Source: Gymnorhina tibicen
Taxonomy: Eukaryota > Chordata > Aves > Passeriformes > Artamidae
Assembly (NCBI GenBank): GCA_013399875.1
Contig: VXAZ01002377.1
Coordinates: forward strand, 843,450-907,449
Reading direction: 5' to 3'
Length of the DNA: 64,000 bases
Shown piece after piece: positions 46,660 to 57,105 of the stretch. The position numbers were made by a program, and so were the translations under genes. The notes below the pieces were generated by a model, which was not told where the DNA came from, made no database searches, and saw only the letters and a program-made list of their open reading frames with translations. The stretch's first letter is position 1, and the number at the start of each line of letters is the position of its first letter.

Positions 46660-47157
46660 ATATCTTTTTAAATAACTTGAGTGACGCCCGGGATCGGGCT
46701 CAGACCCCTGAGTTCAGGTATCCACTGATACCTGAACCGGACTGGGACCAGTTACCACACATCAGCATCCAGTGTCAGCCAGATGCCACCCAGAGGGACC
46801 TGGACAAGCTCGAGCAGTGGCCCATGGGAATCTCCTGCATTTAACAAGACCAAGTGCTGGTGCTGCACCTGAGTCAGGGCAAATCCCAGGATCAATCCAA
46901 GCTGGGGATGAGCAGATGGAGCAGCCCTGGGAGAGGGACTCGCGGGTTCTGGTGGGTGAGAGCTGGACATGACCCAGACCAGAAACCCTCGGCAGGCAGC
47001 AGGGGAGGGGGGATTCTGGATGGCTTCCCACTGCCAGAGGATAAGGTGAGATGGGATATTGGAAAGGAATTCTTGGCTGTGAGGGTGGGGAGGCCCTGGC
47101 ACAGGGTGCCCAGAGAAGTTGTGGCTACCCCATCCCTGGAAGCTAACTTGAAGGCAT
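46660..47157 (+). mobile_element. internally deleted CR1, group A
   Basis: Sense copy starting further upstream than the others: CAGAGGGACCTGGACAAGCT, CAAGACCAAGTGCTGGTGC, then GAGAGCTGGACATGACCCAG. Normal order breaks near 46985-47025, where sequence jumps to CTTCCCACTGCCAGAGG and the 3' UTR part. It then ends at CCCCATCCCTGGAAGC without tail. Several hundred bases of ORF2 C-terminal sequence are missing in the middle. Confidence 0.85.
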
Positions 47158-47743
47158 GAGATATCCCTTCCAGTTTTATAGTAACTGTATTTTTAATTGG
47201 CCCATTGCTACAATAATTCGTAATAAACTCAGAAATACGGGGAACCTGAATATTATGCTGAGAAAACACCGGGATTTGTCATGAACATCTGCCTATTTTA
47301 GGTTTCATTAGATTAGAAAGAAAATGTTTTATAAGAACAAGAGCATTTGCTTATCTTCCTGGGACCTGCACAAATCCATCATAAAAAATATAAATTAAAA
47401 TTGTTTGCCAGAAATCAGGTTGTCTCTTTTCATGCTGTCACTTTTAGCATGGAAAACACATCCATTAGGTTCCTTTCTTACTTTTTTTTAAGATGTTTGC
47501 ATTCAAAAGTGAAGAGAAGAAAACAGAGGGGATTGGATTTCCCCCCCTCCAGTTATGAAAACCAACAGAGCACAGGCTTTGAAGAGTGCAACTGCAATGA
47601 CAGGATGACACCCTGTGACACTGGGAGTTGGCAAAGTTGTTTCCCAAAGGGCAAAGAAGTGAGGGAGGGGATAAAAAAGTAAGGCAGGAGTGGGAATTAC
47701 CTAAACAGGATTAAGAGAATATTTTTGTATTGGGAAAGGAATA
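47158..47743. other. single-copy DNA
   Basis: A plus frame at 47347-47682 gives 111 residues without recognised motifs. A C7 run is near 47541. No repeat family seen. Confidence 0.45.
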
Positions 47744-47840
47744 AGAGAATCTGAGAATGGTTTGAGTTGGAAAGGACCTTAAAGCTCATCCCTCATGGGC
47801 AGGGACACCTCCCATTATCCCAGGTTGCTCCAAGCCCTGT
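47744..47840 (-). mobile_element. short CR1 3' end, group A
   Basis: Reads GAGAATCTGAGAATGG, then GAGTTGGAAAGGACCTTAAAG and GGTTGCTCCAAGCCCTGT. The bases normally between GCTCATCC and CATGGGCAGG are partly deleted. Confidence 0.88.
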
Positions 47841-49291
47841 AAATTTTCTGTTGGGAGAGGATGAACACCTTGTTTTCCTATACATTTCTATTCCCTATTG
47901 CTTTGAGATACACACAAAATAAAGGGCTAATCATCACCAAAACCTCATTATTTCTGTTGTCATTACTCAGGGTTCAGGGGTCTGCCCAGCTTCACTCCTA
48001 TTTTAGGAGCAGGCTAAGAGGCTTCACTCCTATTTTACTGCAATCTTGAGGATCAGCTTCTGCCTTTAACACCTTCCCCTAAAAAAATATCACCCCCAAA
48101 CTCATTATCCTTTTGCACTGTCACCTAAACCAGCACTAAGGGAAGTAAAAAGAAATTGCACTTGAGAAGGTTTTCACAAGATAAAAGGATTCTTCTCCTG
48201 AGTCAAGGACAACACAAAGCTCTCCTTGGGAGAGACCCAGCACAACCCTCTGTGTGTCCTAAGCCCCCTCTGCATGCCCAAAATGCAGAGTTGCCTCTGC
48301 TGCAGCCCCCAGTGAAGGCTCGAACCGCACTGGTGCCACAGGTGAGAACTGGTTCGGTACCACATGGGCAGGTGACACAGAAGTGATGTCCCCAGGATAC
48401 AGGGCTAAGCTTCAATTTCAATTTCCAGACTCCCTGCAAACCCCAGGGAATGGATAAATTGCCTCTCCTGCTGCTACCCATGCCATGCACTTGCAAGAGA
48501 TTTTTTTCCTTGGTTTAGTCTATTAGAGATATACAGATTTTAAAAGTCCAGAGTCAGCACCTGGCTCTTGCAATTGGGCACTTATAACACACAGACAATG
48601 GCCAGAAGCTATGAATTACTGATAAAAGTAGAGCTGGTAGGAAAATTCTTTTTTTTCCCCTGAAGAACTCAAATAAAATAAAATAGAAAAATCACATTTT
48701 AATCTATTCTTACCCCACTGATTTTTCTAACTGTCATGAAAAAAACAAAAATCCAGATAATGGCTGTTTATACAGCACATACACACATCCATATGCCAGC
48801 ACACATATACACAATCAACAGCCTAAAATGGATTTTTGAGAGGCTTCAGTATCCAAAGATTAAAAAAATCATCCTAATGAGACAATTTCCCTTAGTTAAA
48901 AACTCACTTTTTGGGTCAAAAAATACTTGTGTGCAAAATTTTCAGGGAAGTCTAATTTAGGGCTCTAATTTGCTGATGGTTGAAATCCTTTCTAAGTCTC
49001 TTTTTTTTCCTTGAAATCCAAGCTTCATATGTAAAAAGGATAATAAAGCTTTTCTTTTAAGGAATATGCCTGGAGCTGAAAGCTTTAAATTTAAATCTCA
49101 GGAGCTGTAGCGCTGCTCCATCCAAGAGGGGCTCGTGGTGAATGCAGCAACACACACTTTGCATTTATCCCAGTAGGATTCAGCGTGGACACCAATCCGG
49201 CATTTTTGCTTGTGGCAGAGGTAGGGAAAGAGTGGGATGCAGAGAGGAAATGCTGCAATTCCAGCGTGAATCCACCCCAGCACTCTCTGAC
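47841..49291. other. single-copy DNA with small direct repeats
   Basis: A 17-bp direct repeat (GCTTCACTCCTATTTTA) occurs at 47989 and 48021. An ACAC/ATAC-rich patch is at 48775-48815. No gene or CR1 recognised. Confidence 0.45.
47989..48037. repeat. 17-bp direct repeat, 32-bp period
   Basis: GCTTCACTCCTATTTTA is present twice, exactly conserved, with 15 bases between. A local duplication. Confidence 0.9.
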
Positions 49292-49656
49292 TGAGAAGAA
49301 GGGAGAAGGGAAGGATACAGGGAGACCTCAGAGCCCCTGTCAGAGCTCCAGGAGAGCTGGAGAGGAACTTGGGACCAGGGATGGAGGGACAGGACACAAG
49401 GAATGGCTTCCCACTGCCCGAGGGCAGGGATAGATGGGATACTGGGAAGGAATTGTTCCCTGGGAGGGTGGGGAGGCCCTGGCAGAGGTTGGCCAGAGAA
49501 GCTGTGGCTGCCCCTGGATCCCTGGAGGTGTCCCAGGCCAGGCTGGATGGGGCTTGGAGCAGCCTGGGCTAGTGGAAGGTGTCCCTGCCCATGGCAGGGG
49601 GTGGGATGAGATGATCTTACAGGTTCCTTCCAACTCAAACCATTCTCTGATTGTGG
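49292..49656 (+). mobile_element. CR1 3' fragment, group A, about 365 bp
   Basis: Sense copy from the ORF2 C-terminus (GAGAAGAAGGGAGAAGGG onward) through GATGGGATACTGGGAAGGA to CTCAAACCATTCTCTGATTG. The 3' UTR is complete and the tail nearly lost. Confidence 0.93.
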
Positions 49657-49940
49657 CACACGATCCCAACAAACTAAAACAGCTGCAAAGAGTTGCCCAG
49701 ATGTGAAGTCCAACTCCTCCAAATGCTGTGGGGCTCCAGCCTGGCTGCAGCATAAATGTGGAGGAATCTCTGTCTGTGTTCTAGAAAATGCCTGAATTAT
49801 GTTTGCGTAAGACTCTGACAAACAGAATTTATATACAAAAGGTGAATGAAGTCACGTCTCTGCCACCAAGTTGCAAAAGCAATCTGTTAAGAACACAAAA
49901 GGAGAGGTTTTTTCTTCTTTCTTTTCTTTTTTTTTTTTTT
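49657..49940. other. single-copy DNA ending in poly-T
   Basis: Nothing recognised until the T-rich run at about 49911-49940 that leads into the assembly gap. Confidence 0.45.
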
Positions 49941-49992
49941 NNNNNNNNNNNNNNNNNNNNNNNNNNNNNNNNNNNNNNNNNNNNNNNNNNNN
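49941..49992. other. assembly gap, 52 N
   Basis: Unknown bases are flanked by a long T run on the left and TTTT on the right. The gap probably hides the remainder of a poly-T tract that sequencing could not cross. The true length may differ from 52. Confidence 0.99.
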
Positions 49993-51013
49993 TTTTGCAT
50001 TTGCAGCTTTTATTTTTAACCCTAGGAATGAAAACAGTTTACATCTCTAGTTTACATCTCTCCCTGTAAGGACTGCCCAGGCACAGGAGTACTCACTCTT
50101 TCTCAGACGAGAAGTCAGTCTGCGTTCTTTTTGTTCTTTGTCTATAGAAACTTCTGGGTTATTGATAATGTGAGGGCAGCGTAGGCAAATAAAAGGTATT
50201 AATGCATCTCTTTCTATCTGGAAAGACATAATGCCAACCATGTTCCCTCTCTCCACAAAGAACCCCCCTGGAAAGTTCTGGTTTTTTATATTTCTATGTG
50301 TATACTCTTGAGAAATGAAGTAGACACAAATGCATTTTCAGAGACTTTTGGACTCGATGTCACGAAATCAAAGTGAAAATGATTTCAATAACATCACCCA
50401 AAGCCTTCTCATTGTGGTGGCAGGGAACCATCCCTTGTTAAAGGACTTACAGGGAGCTGAACACCTATTTAGACACCATTGTAAATGAAGACAATGCATT
50501 TATTTCATTGCTATGGTTACTAAATCAAGTCTGAAGTATAGCAATATGGTGCACAAGGAAAAAAAAAAAACGGATGAAGGAAAATAAATGATACACTGCT
50601 TTAGAAATGCAGAGGGAAGATCAAACAAACAGGGTGCACAGTTTAAGAAACAATTAATTATTAGAACTTTCACAACACATTTGATATGATCTCATTGTAA
50701 GCTGATTGCAGCCATTCTCACACCAGTGTTATCTCATCTCCTAACTTGTACCCATCTCATCTTTTGTACTGCTGCTGGTGTGGGAAAAGCTGCTGCTTTT
50801 TATCTTTGAGCTGGGAAAAATGAGGGATCACTGCAAACCTAAAGCTCTGTGGGGAGGTTTCTCCTGGGATGGGCTGGGACAGAGCAGCTCCTCCTCTCCA
50901 GCACCTCCACGGGACCTGTTTGGCACAAATGGGCTCCTGGTTGGGCTGAAGGGCAGCACAGGCTCCTCTCAAATGTCTGGGCGTAACTCAAAGTGTTTCC
51001 TGGGGATTGTTCC
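49993..51013. other. single-copy DNA containing the exon candidate
   Basis: AT-leaning, free of CR1, and with moderate complexity. An A12 run is at 50559-50570. The exon-like segment on the minus strand is described separately. Confidence 0.45.
50097..50217 (-). CDS. candidate internal coding exon, gene not recognised
   Basis: On the minus strand a 121-base open segment is bounded by an acceptor (TATGTCTTTCCAG, then ATAGAAAG) and a strong donor (AGAAAGA, then GTGAGTACTC). It gives 40 codons plus one base (phase 0 in, phase 1 out), with no stop in the chosen frame. The peptide includes CPHIINNPEVSIDKE and a basic end KERRLTSRLRK, and is not low-complexity or CR1-like. I do not recognise the protein. 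The surroundings are repeat-free. A chance open segment with chance splice-like sites remains a real possibility, and no partner exon was identified in the window. Confidence 0.3.
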
Positions 51014-51344
51014 AATCACAGACTCATGGAATGGTTTGGGTGGGAAGGGACATTAAAGCACATCCCGTTCCACCCCCTGCCATGGACAAGGACACCTTCC
51101 ACTGTCCCAGGTTGCTCCAAGCCCTGTCCAACCTGGCCTTGGACACTTCCAGGGATCCAGGGGCAGCCACAGCTTCTCTGGCCAACCTCTGCCAGGGCCT
51201 CCCCAGCCTCACAGGGAACAATTCCTTCCCAATATCCCATCTATCCCTGCCCTCTAGCAGTGAGAAGCCATTCCCTGTGTCCTGTCCCTCCAGCCCTTGT
51301 CCCAAGGCCCTCTCCAGCTCTTTTGGAGCCCCTGTAGGTACGGA
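51014..51344 (-). mobile_element. CR1 3' fragment, group A
   Basis: Starts ATCACAGACTCATGGAATGG and runs to TTTTGGAGCCCCTGTAGG, about 330 bases. The minus frame keeps WDIGKELFPVRLGRPWQRL. The 5' truncation lies just before the block GGGGCTCTGAGGTCTCC. Confidence 0.93.
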
Positions 51345-52998
51345 AAATGCAGAAGCTCAGAGGGCCAGAGGGTCAGAGCTTTCTCTCAGTGACACATCCA
51401 CAGCACCCAGAGTTCCCCATCCAGCATGGACACAGGTGACAAGGAACACACAGGTGACACACATCCAGCCTGTATGTCACACCGGTGACAAGGGCTTCCT
51501 GCCCAGCAGGTCTGGTTTGGACTCTGCCCCACCAAGGGAGCAGATCTAGGCCAGAGAGATGATCCAAAACTACCAAGATGAGCAACCAACAGAAAGGGTC
51601 AACATCACATTTAAATGCTTGGGAATGCTACAAAGCTGCACTTTTTGTACTGTCCAATTAAGGTGTTTAAAAGGTTTTCTGAATAAAAATTTCAAAAACT
51701 ACTGGCCAAGACTATAAATCCCTCTTTTCCTTTCTTTAATGACACACAGTCAACAATTTAATTCCCTTCACTCACCCACTGGAACACCGCTGGCTCCAGA
51801 GCTGCCAGTCAAATTCTATTTGGTTCACAGGACCCTCATCAGAACAATTCCAAATTCAAGGCTAAAAATGCTGCAGTCGAACTCCTGGGCAAAGTGGATG
51901 GGAGGCTCAGGGATGACAGTCCGGGTCAGGATGTACAGAAGCCAGGATTAATCCACCTGACACTCTGCTGCCGCCTCCTCAAAGCAAATCCAAACAAATT
52001 CAGGGCAGCAGTTGCAGGAACAGCCTCTCTCTTATTTAGGCAAAGCCAACCACTCGGGCCGCTGTGTGCACTTGGCATGCTGAGAAATCTCTTTGCCACA
52101 GCCAATTAGGAAGAGATCTGATTAATTAGGACTTCTTCATCCTTCTTTTCTGACCAACACATAGCAATGGATTATTCAGTGCATTAAAAGGAGTTGTTCA
52201 GCGACGCTGCCTCAAAGAAGAGCTCTTGTGGAGCCACTGAATAGAGCCAAGAAGATCCAGATGGAATTAAAGCATTTAAATGAACGCTGTTCCCACACAG
52301 CCCAGTGCAGGAGCACAGCTGTACCCCAGCCATGGCTATAAAGGAGGACAGGCTGGCTCTACCCTGTCACTTAATATCGTGCCACAGCTCCATGACACGG
52401 CACTGGCACCGCTCCACGGCGCTGGCACAGCGTGTGACAGTCATTGTCCCCGTTGGATTCCACAGGAACGTGTCTGAAATCCCCCAAGTGACTTTGCTGA
52501 GTTTATTGGGGCTGAGCCTATTCAGTCTCTGAGGGTCCGCAGGAAAGGCCACTTTCTACTCTGAAAGGTGAGAAAAGAGGAAAGGATGGAATCAGACTGA
52601 TAGCAAGAACAACAGACTGAATAAAATTCCTTCTTTTTATTCTCCGACACAAGATTCCAGAAACAAGGCAAGCACAGATCTATGAAAATAACCTTGTTGT
52701 ATCCCCTACAGCCCCTGGGATCTCTGCTCCCAGAGATCAGCAGCTCCAAAGTCTCCCTAGGAAAACACAAGTGAGCATCTCAGTGAAAAACAAATTGAAA
52801 ATCACTTAGCTGAGGTATTTCTGTCTGACTGAGCGTTGCACCAGACCATGTAATTTCCATGAAATGGAAAATAACTGCCTGGTGACTCGCAGTGAGGAAA
52901 AGTGTGGAGAGCACATTGCAGGAGCCAGTGGTCCCAGTAGATGAGGCACAATGGATTTTGGTGTGCTCATGTCAAGGGCTTGGGAAGTTTTGTATGTC
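51345..52998. other. single-copy DNA
   Basis: Three GGTGAC words in a similar context occur at 51436, 51453 and 51484, a faint minisatellite. No gene, CR1 or other repeat recognised. Confidence 0.45.
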
Positions 52999-53101
52999 TT
53001 TGTGACACTTGGGGATATGGTTTGGTGGTGAACACGGTGGTGCTGGGTTAATGCTTGGTGATCTTGCAGGTCTTTTCCAGCTTTAAAGACTCTGGGATTA
53101 T
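52999..53101 (+). mobile_element. CR1 3' end, group C, diverged
   Basis: Reads TTTGTGACACTTGGGGATAT, GGTTTGGTGGTGAACACGGT, then GGTGATCTTGCAGGTCTTTT. It resembles the older group C wording (GGTTTAGTGGTG type). Tail units are decayed. Confidence 0.82.
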
Positions 53102-53262
53102 ATCTGCTCAAGGAAAGGCAAGGTCAAGAGCTGTGATGAACACTCAGCTCTCTTTTGATAAAATCTGTGAAATCTGTGAACCTCATCTTCATCTTTGCTA
53201 AGCCTTGTTGGGAACTTGCTGCAGTTGCTCTGCAAAGAAGCCAGAAAGGGCGAATAAAAAGC

Positions 53263-53521
53263 TCATGGAATCATAGAATCACAGAATATCCTGAAGGGAC
53301 CCACCAGGATCATCGAGTCCAGCTCCTGCCCCTGCACAGACACCTCAACAATCCCACCCCATGCCTGAGAGCATTATCCAAATGCTCCTGGAGCTCCTTG
53401 GGGCCGTGCCCATTCCCTGGGGAGCCTGTTCAGTGCCCCACCACCCTCTGGGGGAAGAACCTTTCCCTGATATCCAGCCTAAACCTCCCTGACACAGGTC
53501 TAGCCATTCCCTTGGGTCCTA
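53263..53521 (-). mobile_element. CR1 3' fragment, group B
   Basis: Starts with two tail units (CATGGAATCATAGAATCACAG), then AATATCCTGAAGGGACCCAC, and continues to CATTCCCTTGGGTCCT. It lacks the CTCTGGCAGC segment before CTTGGGGCCGTGCCC, a small deletion also shortening the block CCACCCCATGCC. Confidence 0.9.
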
Positions 53522-54721
53522 AAGAGCTTAAGTAAAGGCAGCCAATATGAAAAGAATCAGAATCCAGAATTTTATTAGCATCCAAAATCCAAAGAGTCAA
53601 ACTCAAGCATCACTAGACTGAAGGGAGAGAAGAAACCCTACAGAGAAAGAAGTTGGTGCAACTTTGAAACACCTTTCAGTGGAAGCTGACAGAGAATCAC
53701 CTTGCCCTGTGGAAAAAGTTATGTGAAAAATGAGCCATTAGAGCCTGAAAGTCACCCGTCATTTTGCTTAAATGAGCACAAACGTGTGTTTCTCTTCCTG
53801 GAGGTGGCCCAAAGGAGCAGCCAAGTGCATGGAGAAAATTCCAAAGGCTCTGGCACAAAGTACTGAAAAAAGAGGTTTCTTTGGAAGGTAAACTCGCTCT
53901 CCCAAAGGGGATGAGTAAGCAGTCATTTCCCTCGCAGGCAAATTAAAGCTTTCAAAGATGTCATTCACAAAACTGCCCTTAATGGGAGAGGAGAGTGACT
54001 GAATCCAGGCAGGAAATTAAGAAATGGAGCAGGGACGGTCGTTTTGATGAGGAGACTCAAAGAGAACAGAAAAAGGAAACAAGGGGCTGTGCGGTGCTGT
54101 TATCTCCTTTGACTGGGTCCCATTAATACGAGTCATTTAAGAGAGTGATGAAAAGAATGGGAATCTTTAAATAAAACACAACTTTTTCAAAGGCATAACT
54201 CTGAGTTTCTGAATTTCTCTTTCCAAATACGCCCAAATACATCCCAGCAGGACAGACAAGCTTATGCTGCATGGATTATCCAGTGATAGGGGTATTGTCA
54301 TGGAAACATAAGCTTTGTTCAGAAGTGATCGCTAACTCCTGCTCTCCCTTCATATCTTAATAATAGATTTTTTTTAAACCTTTTTTTTTTAATTAAATCA
54401 GTGACAGACTATGGACCCAAATCTTCTCCTGTCTCCTGTATGGATTTCATCATGGATTTTAGCTGGTTTGTTTCTCACTTACAGCCTGACTGCAGCAGTG
54501 GCCCATGGGCACAGCCACAAACCAGAGGAAAAACTGGTGTGGTTCAGGAAAGAGACACAGGATCCCATCCTTCACACGGATGGACGCAACATTTTTTAGT
54601 CTAAGAGCCAGTGAACACATGACAGATGTGAAGAATACAATTCACACACCTCAGGACATCTAATAAGATAAATGGAATGGGATTCTCCTCCAGAAACTTT
54701 GAACTTGGGCATTTATAGGAA
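53522..54721. other. single-copy DNA with T tracts and a signal-peptide-like frame
   Basis: T8 at 54368-54375 and T10 at 54381-54390 precede a plus-strand frame at 54411-54599 (62 codons) whose start resembles a signal peptide; see findings. No other gene or repeat recognised. Confidence 0.45.
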
Positions 54722-54824
54722 GAGATGCAGATGTGGCCCTTGGGGACATGGCTCAGTGGTGGCCTTGGAGATGCTCGGGGAATGATGATCCTGGAGGGCT
54801 TTTCCAACCTGAATTATTCTGTGG
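54722..54824 (+). mobile_element. CR1 3' end, group C
   Basis: Reads GATGTGGCCCTTGGGGACAT, GGCTCAGTGGTGGCCTTGGA, then GATCCTGGAGGGCTTTTCC and CCTGAATTATTCTGTGG. About 100 bases survive. Confidence 0.88.
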
Positions 54825-55090
54825 TGAACTCACAAAGTTATACAGGTTTGTGAGTGGAGTCTGGTGACTTTGGATCATGTCTTAATATGTGCAGGCTTAA
54901 AACTGGCTCTTCCCCACCTCTTGGGCCCAGCCAGCCACTGCTGCAACCCCTGACAGGCTTCCGTGAGACTGGGAGAGATGAAGGCAGAGCCCAGGAAAAA
55001 ACATAAACAGGAAAGGCAGGAAGAGGAAAGTCTGGAGACATTTGGGTGACAAATGTATAATGTCTGCCAGGTTGGTAGGTGAAGCAGATT

Positions 55091-55295
55091 TCATAGAATC
55101 GTGGAATGGTTTGGGTTGAAAAGGACCTTCAAGATCATCTCATTCCACCCCCTGCCATGGACAGGGACACCTTCCACTAGCCCAGGCTGCTCCAAGCCCC
55201 ATCCAACCTGGGCTTGGACACTGCCAGGGATCCAGGGGCAGCCACAGCTTCTCTGGGCAACCTGTGCCAGGGCCTCCCCACCCTCACAGGGAAGA
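55091..55295 (-). mobile_element. CR1 3' end, group A, inserted in a group C tail
   Basis: Runs from TTCATAGAATCGTGGAATGG to CCCCACCCTCACAGGGAAGAA. Its truncated 5' end meets the tail complement of a second CR1 in the same orientation. Confidence 0.92.
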
Positions 55296-55335
55296 AGAAT
55301 CATTCAGGCTGGAAAACACCTTTAAGATGGAATCA
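55296..55335 (-). mobile_element. CR1 terminus, group C, host of the previous copy
   Basis: About 40 bases: GAATCATTCAGGCTGGAAAA and CACCTTTAAGATGG, the end of a group C element with part of its tail. Confidence 0.75.
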
Positions 55336-56291
55336 GAGCCTTTGACTACAATTTACTTTTTCCAAAGTTTTCTATGAAACACTACAAAACCTGATTCTGT
55401 TACTGAGTGGGAACATCACTGACTTCCACCAGCGCAGGCCCAGAAAAACCGAGCTCAGATTTATTTCTCAGTTGCATCTGTGTAGCTGCACCCTCCAAAT
55501 GCATTATTTAAAAATGCAGGGAAACTGTTCCGTTTAATCATTTTGCACACAAAATAGTTGGGATGATGGGTATTGTCACTTTAATGGCACACGAGCACCC
55601 GGAAAGCTGCTGGAATGGTCACTGGTGAGCTCGGAACAGAATTTTACAGCAGTGCAACATTAAGCACAGACTTAATTTTTAAAAAGAGTGAAATTTGTAG
55701 TCCACCACCCTCCTTCTCATCCCTCCACCCCAAGCCCCCCAAACCCTGGGTCTGGTGGTTGTTCTGATCCCTGGAGTTTGATGCATGCTTGATTCACAGA
55801 CTGCAGCATGTCTGCACCAGATGGCCCCGAGTTAATGAACACAAACTCATCACTTTTACTCATGAGGGAAATGTGCAGCTCAATCTGACTTGTACTCGAC
55901 AACTAAAAATATTTGAGTATTTTTAGTGAGCATTTTACTGTTACAAAATGGCATTTGAGGAAAGCAGTAAAAGAACACAGCCTACCCAACAAATGGATTT
56001 GCACAGATGAAGAGCAGCACTGCTGCCTTTCCCCTTTCTCATCCCAGCTAACATATTCCCAAACCTTCAAACTGGGAGCAGCACAGAAGGAAAGCTGTAA
56101 GACCTGGGCCTCCTCAGGCACCATTTGCAGAAAGTCTCCTGAAAGCAGGACTGGGATCTGAGTTTGTTACCACAGCAGGTTGGAAAGGATATGGGTCATA
56201 ATCTCAGCATAAAACAAAGGGAATGCCTGGAAAAGCCCAGAACTGTGATTATTTATGCTGGTTAATGATCTGTCTGCTTGGGGTCACTGTG
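55336..56291. other. single-copy DNA
   Basis: No repeat or gene recognised. The direct repeat AAATATTTGAGTATTTTTAG near 55907-55926 is low-complexity only. Confidence 0.45.
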
Positions 56292-56393
56292 ATCATGGGA
56301 TCCTGGAATGCTGTGGGTTGAAAAGGACCTTAAAGCTCATCCCATTCCAGCCCCCTGCCATGGGCAGGGACATCTCCCACTATCCCAGCTTTC
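56292..56393 (-). mobile_element. short CR1 3' end, group A
   Basis: Reads GATCATGGGATCCTGGAATG, then GTTGAAAAGGACCTTAAAGC and CTGCCATGGGCAGGGACATC. The insertion ends at CCCACTATCCCAGC. Confidence 0.9.
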
Positions 56394-56739
56394 CACAGTA
56401 GTGCACAAGATGCAACTCCATGAGAACATAGAGCACATGCAAAAACCAGCATTATGCTGCCATGACATCTGGAAGATTTTTCTCCAAGGAACCAAGAGAT
56501 GTTTTTTTAAAGGATGGAACGCAGATCCCTCAGACTACAACCCAAAAATGGATTAATTGCTTCCCTTGGAATCAGCAGGCACAAAGCCAGGATGGCAAAC
56601 ACATGGCAGGAGCCACATTCTCAGAATTTAAAGGAATATTGGTTTCACTTTGTACTCAAAAAGCTGTTGGGTATGCCAACCTTTTAAGGGAATTGTAGCT
56701 GGAATGTGACTTCCTGACTACCCTCAAGCATTTGATTTT
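56394..56739. other. single-copy DNA
   Basis: No gene or repeat recognised. A plus frame at 56308-56556 begins inside the CR1 and is not coding. Confidence 0.45.
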
Positions 56740-57105
56740 ACATAGAATTGTTTGGTTTGGAAAAGCCCTCTGAGATGACCGAGTCCAGCAGTTCCCCAGC
56801 ACTGCCAAGGCCACCACTGACCCATGTCCCCAAGTGCCACATCCACACGGCTTTCAAATCCCCCCAGGGATGGGGATTCTACCACCGCCCTGGGCAGCTG
56901 TGCCAGGGCTGGACAACCCTTTGGTGAATAAATTGTTCCCAATATCCAACCTAAGCCTCCCTCGGCACAACCTGAGGCCACTTCCTTGTCCTGTCCCTTG
57001 TTCTCTAGGAGAAGAGAGTGAGAAGGTCCCCCCTGAGCCTCCTTTTCTCCAGGCTGAGCCCTCCCAGCTCCCTCAGCTGCTCCTCACCAGACTTTTGCTC
57101 TCACA
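56740..57105 (-). mobile_element. CR1 3' fragment, group C, about 365 bp
   Basis: Starts ATAGAATTGTTTGGTTTGG, then GACCGAGTCCAGCAGTTCCC, CCACATCCACACGGCTTTC and GGTGAATAAATTGTTCCC, and ends in the ORF2 block TCCCAGCTCCCTCAGCTGC. It is a shorter relative of the 8.4 kb copy and lacks its AGTTGTGCAGAGCCAC segment. Confidence 0.92.

Noticed and set aside
49180..49821. 213-codon minus-strand frame
   Set aside because: Mostly antisense CR1; the composition matches other reversed CR1 translations.
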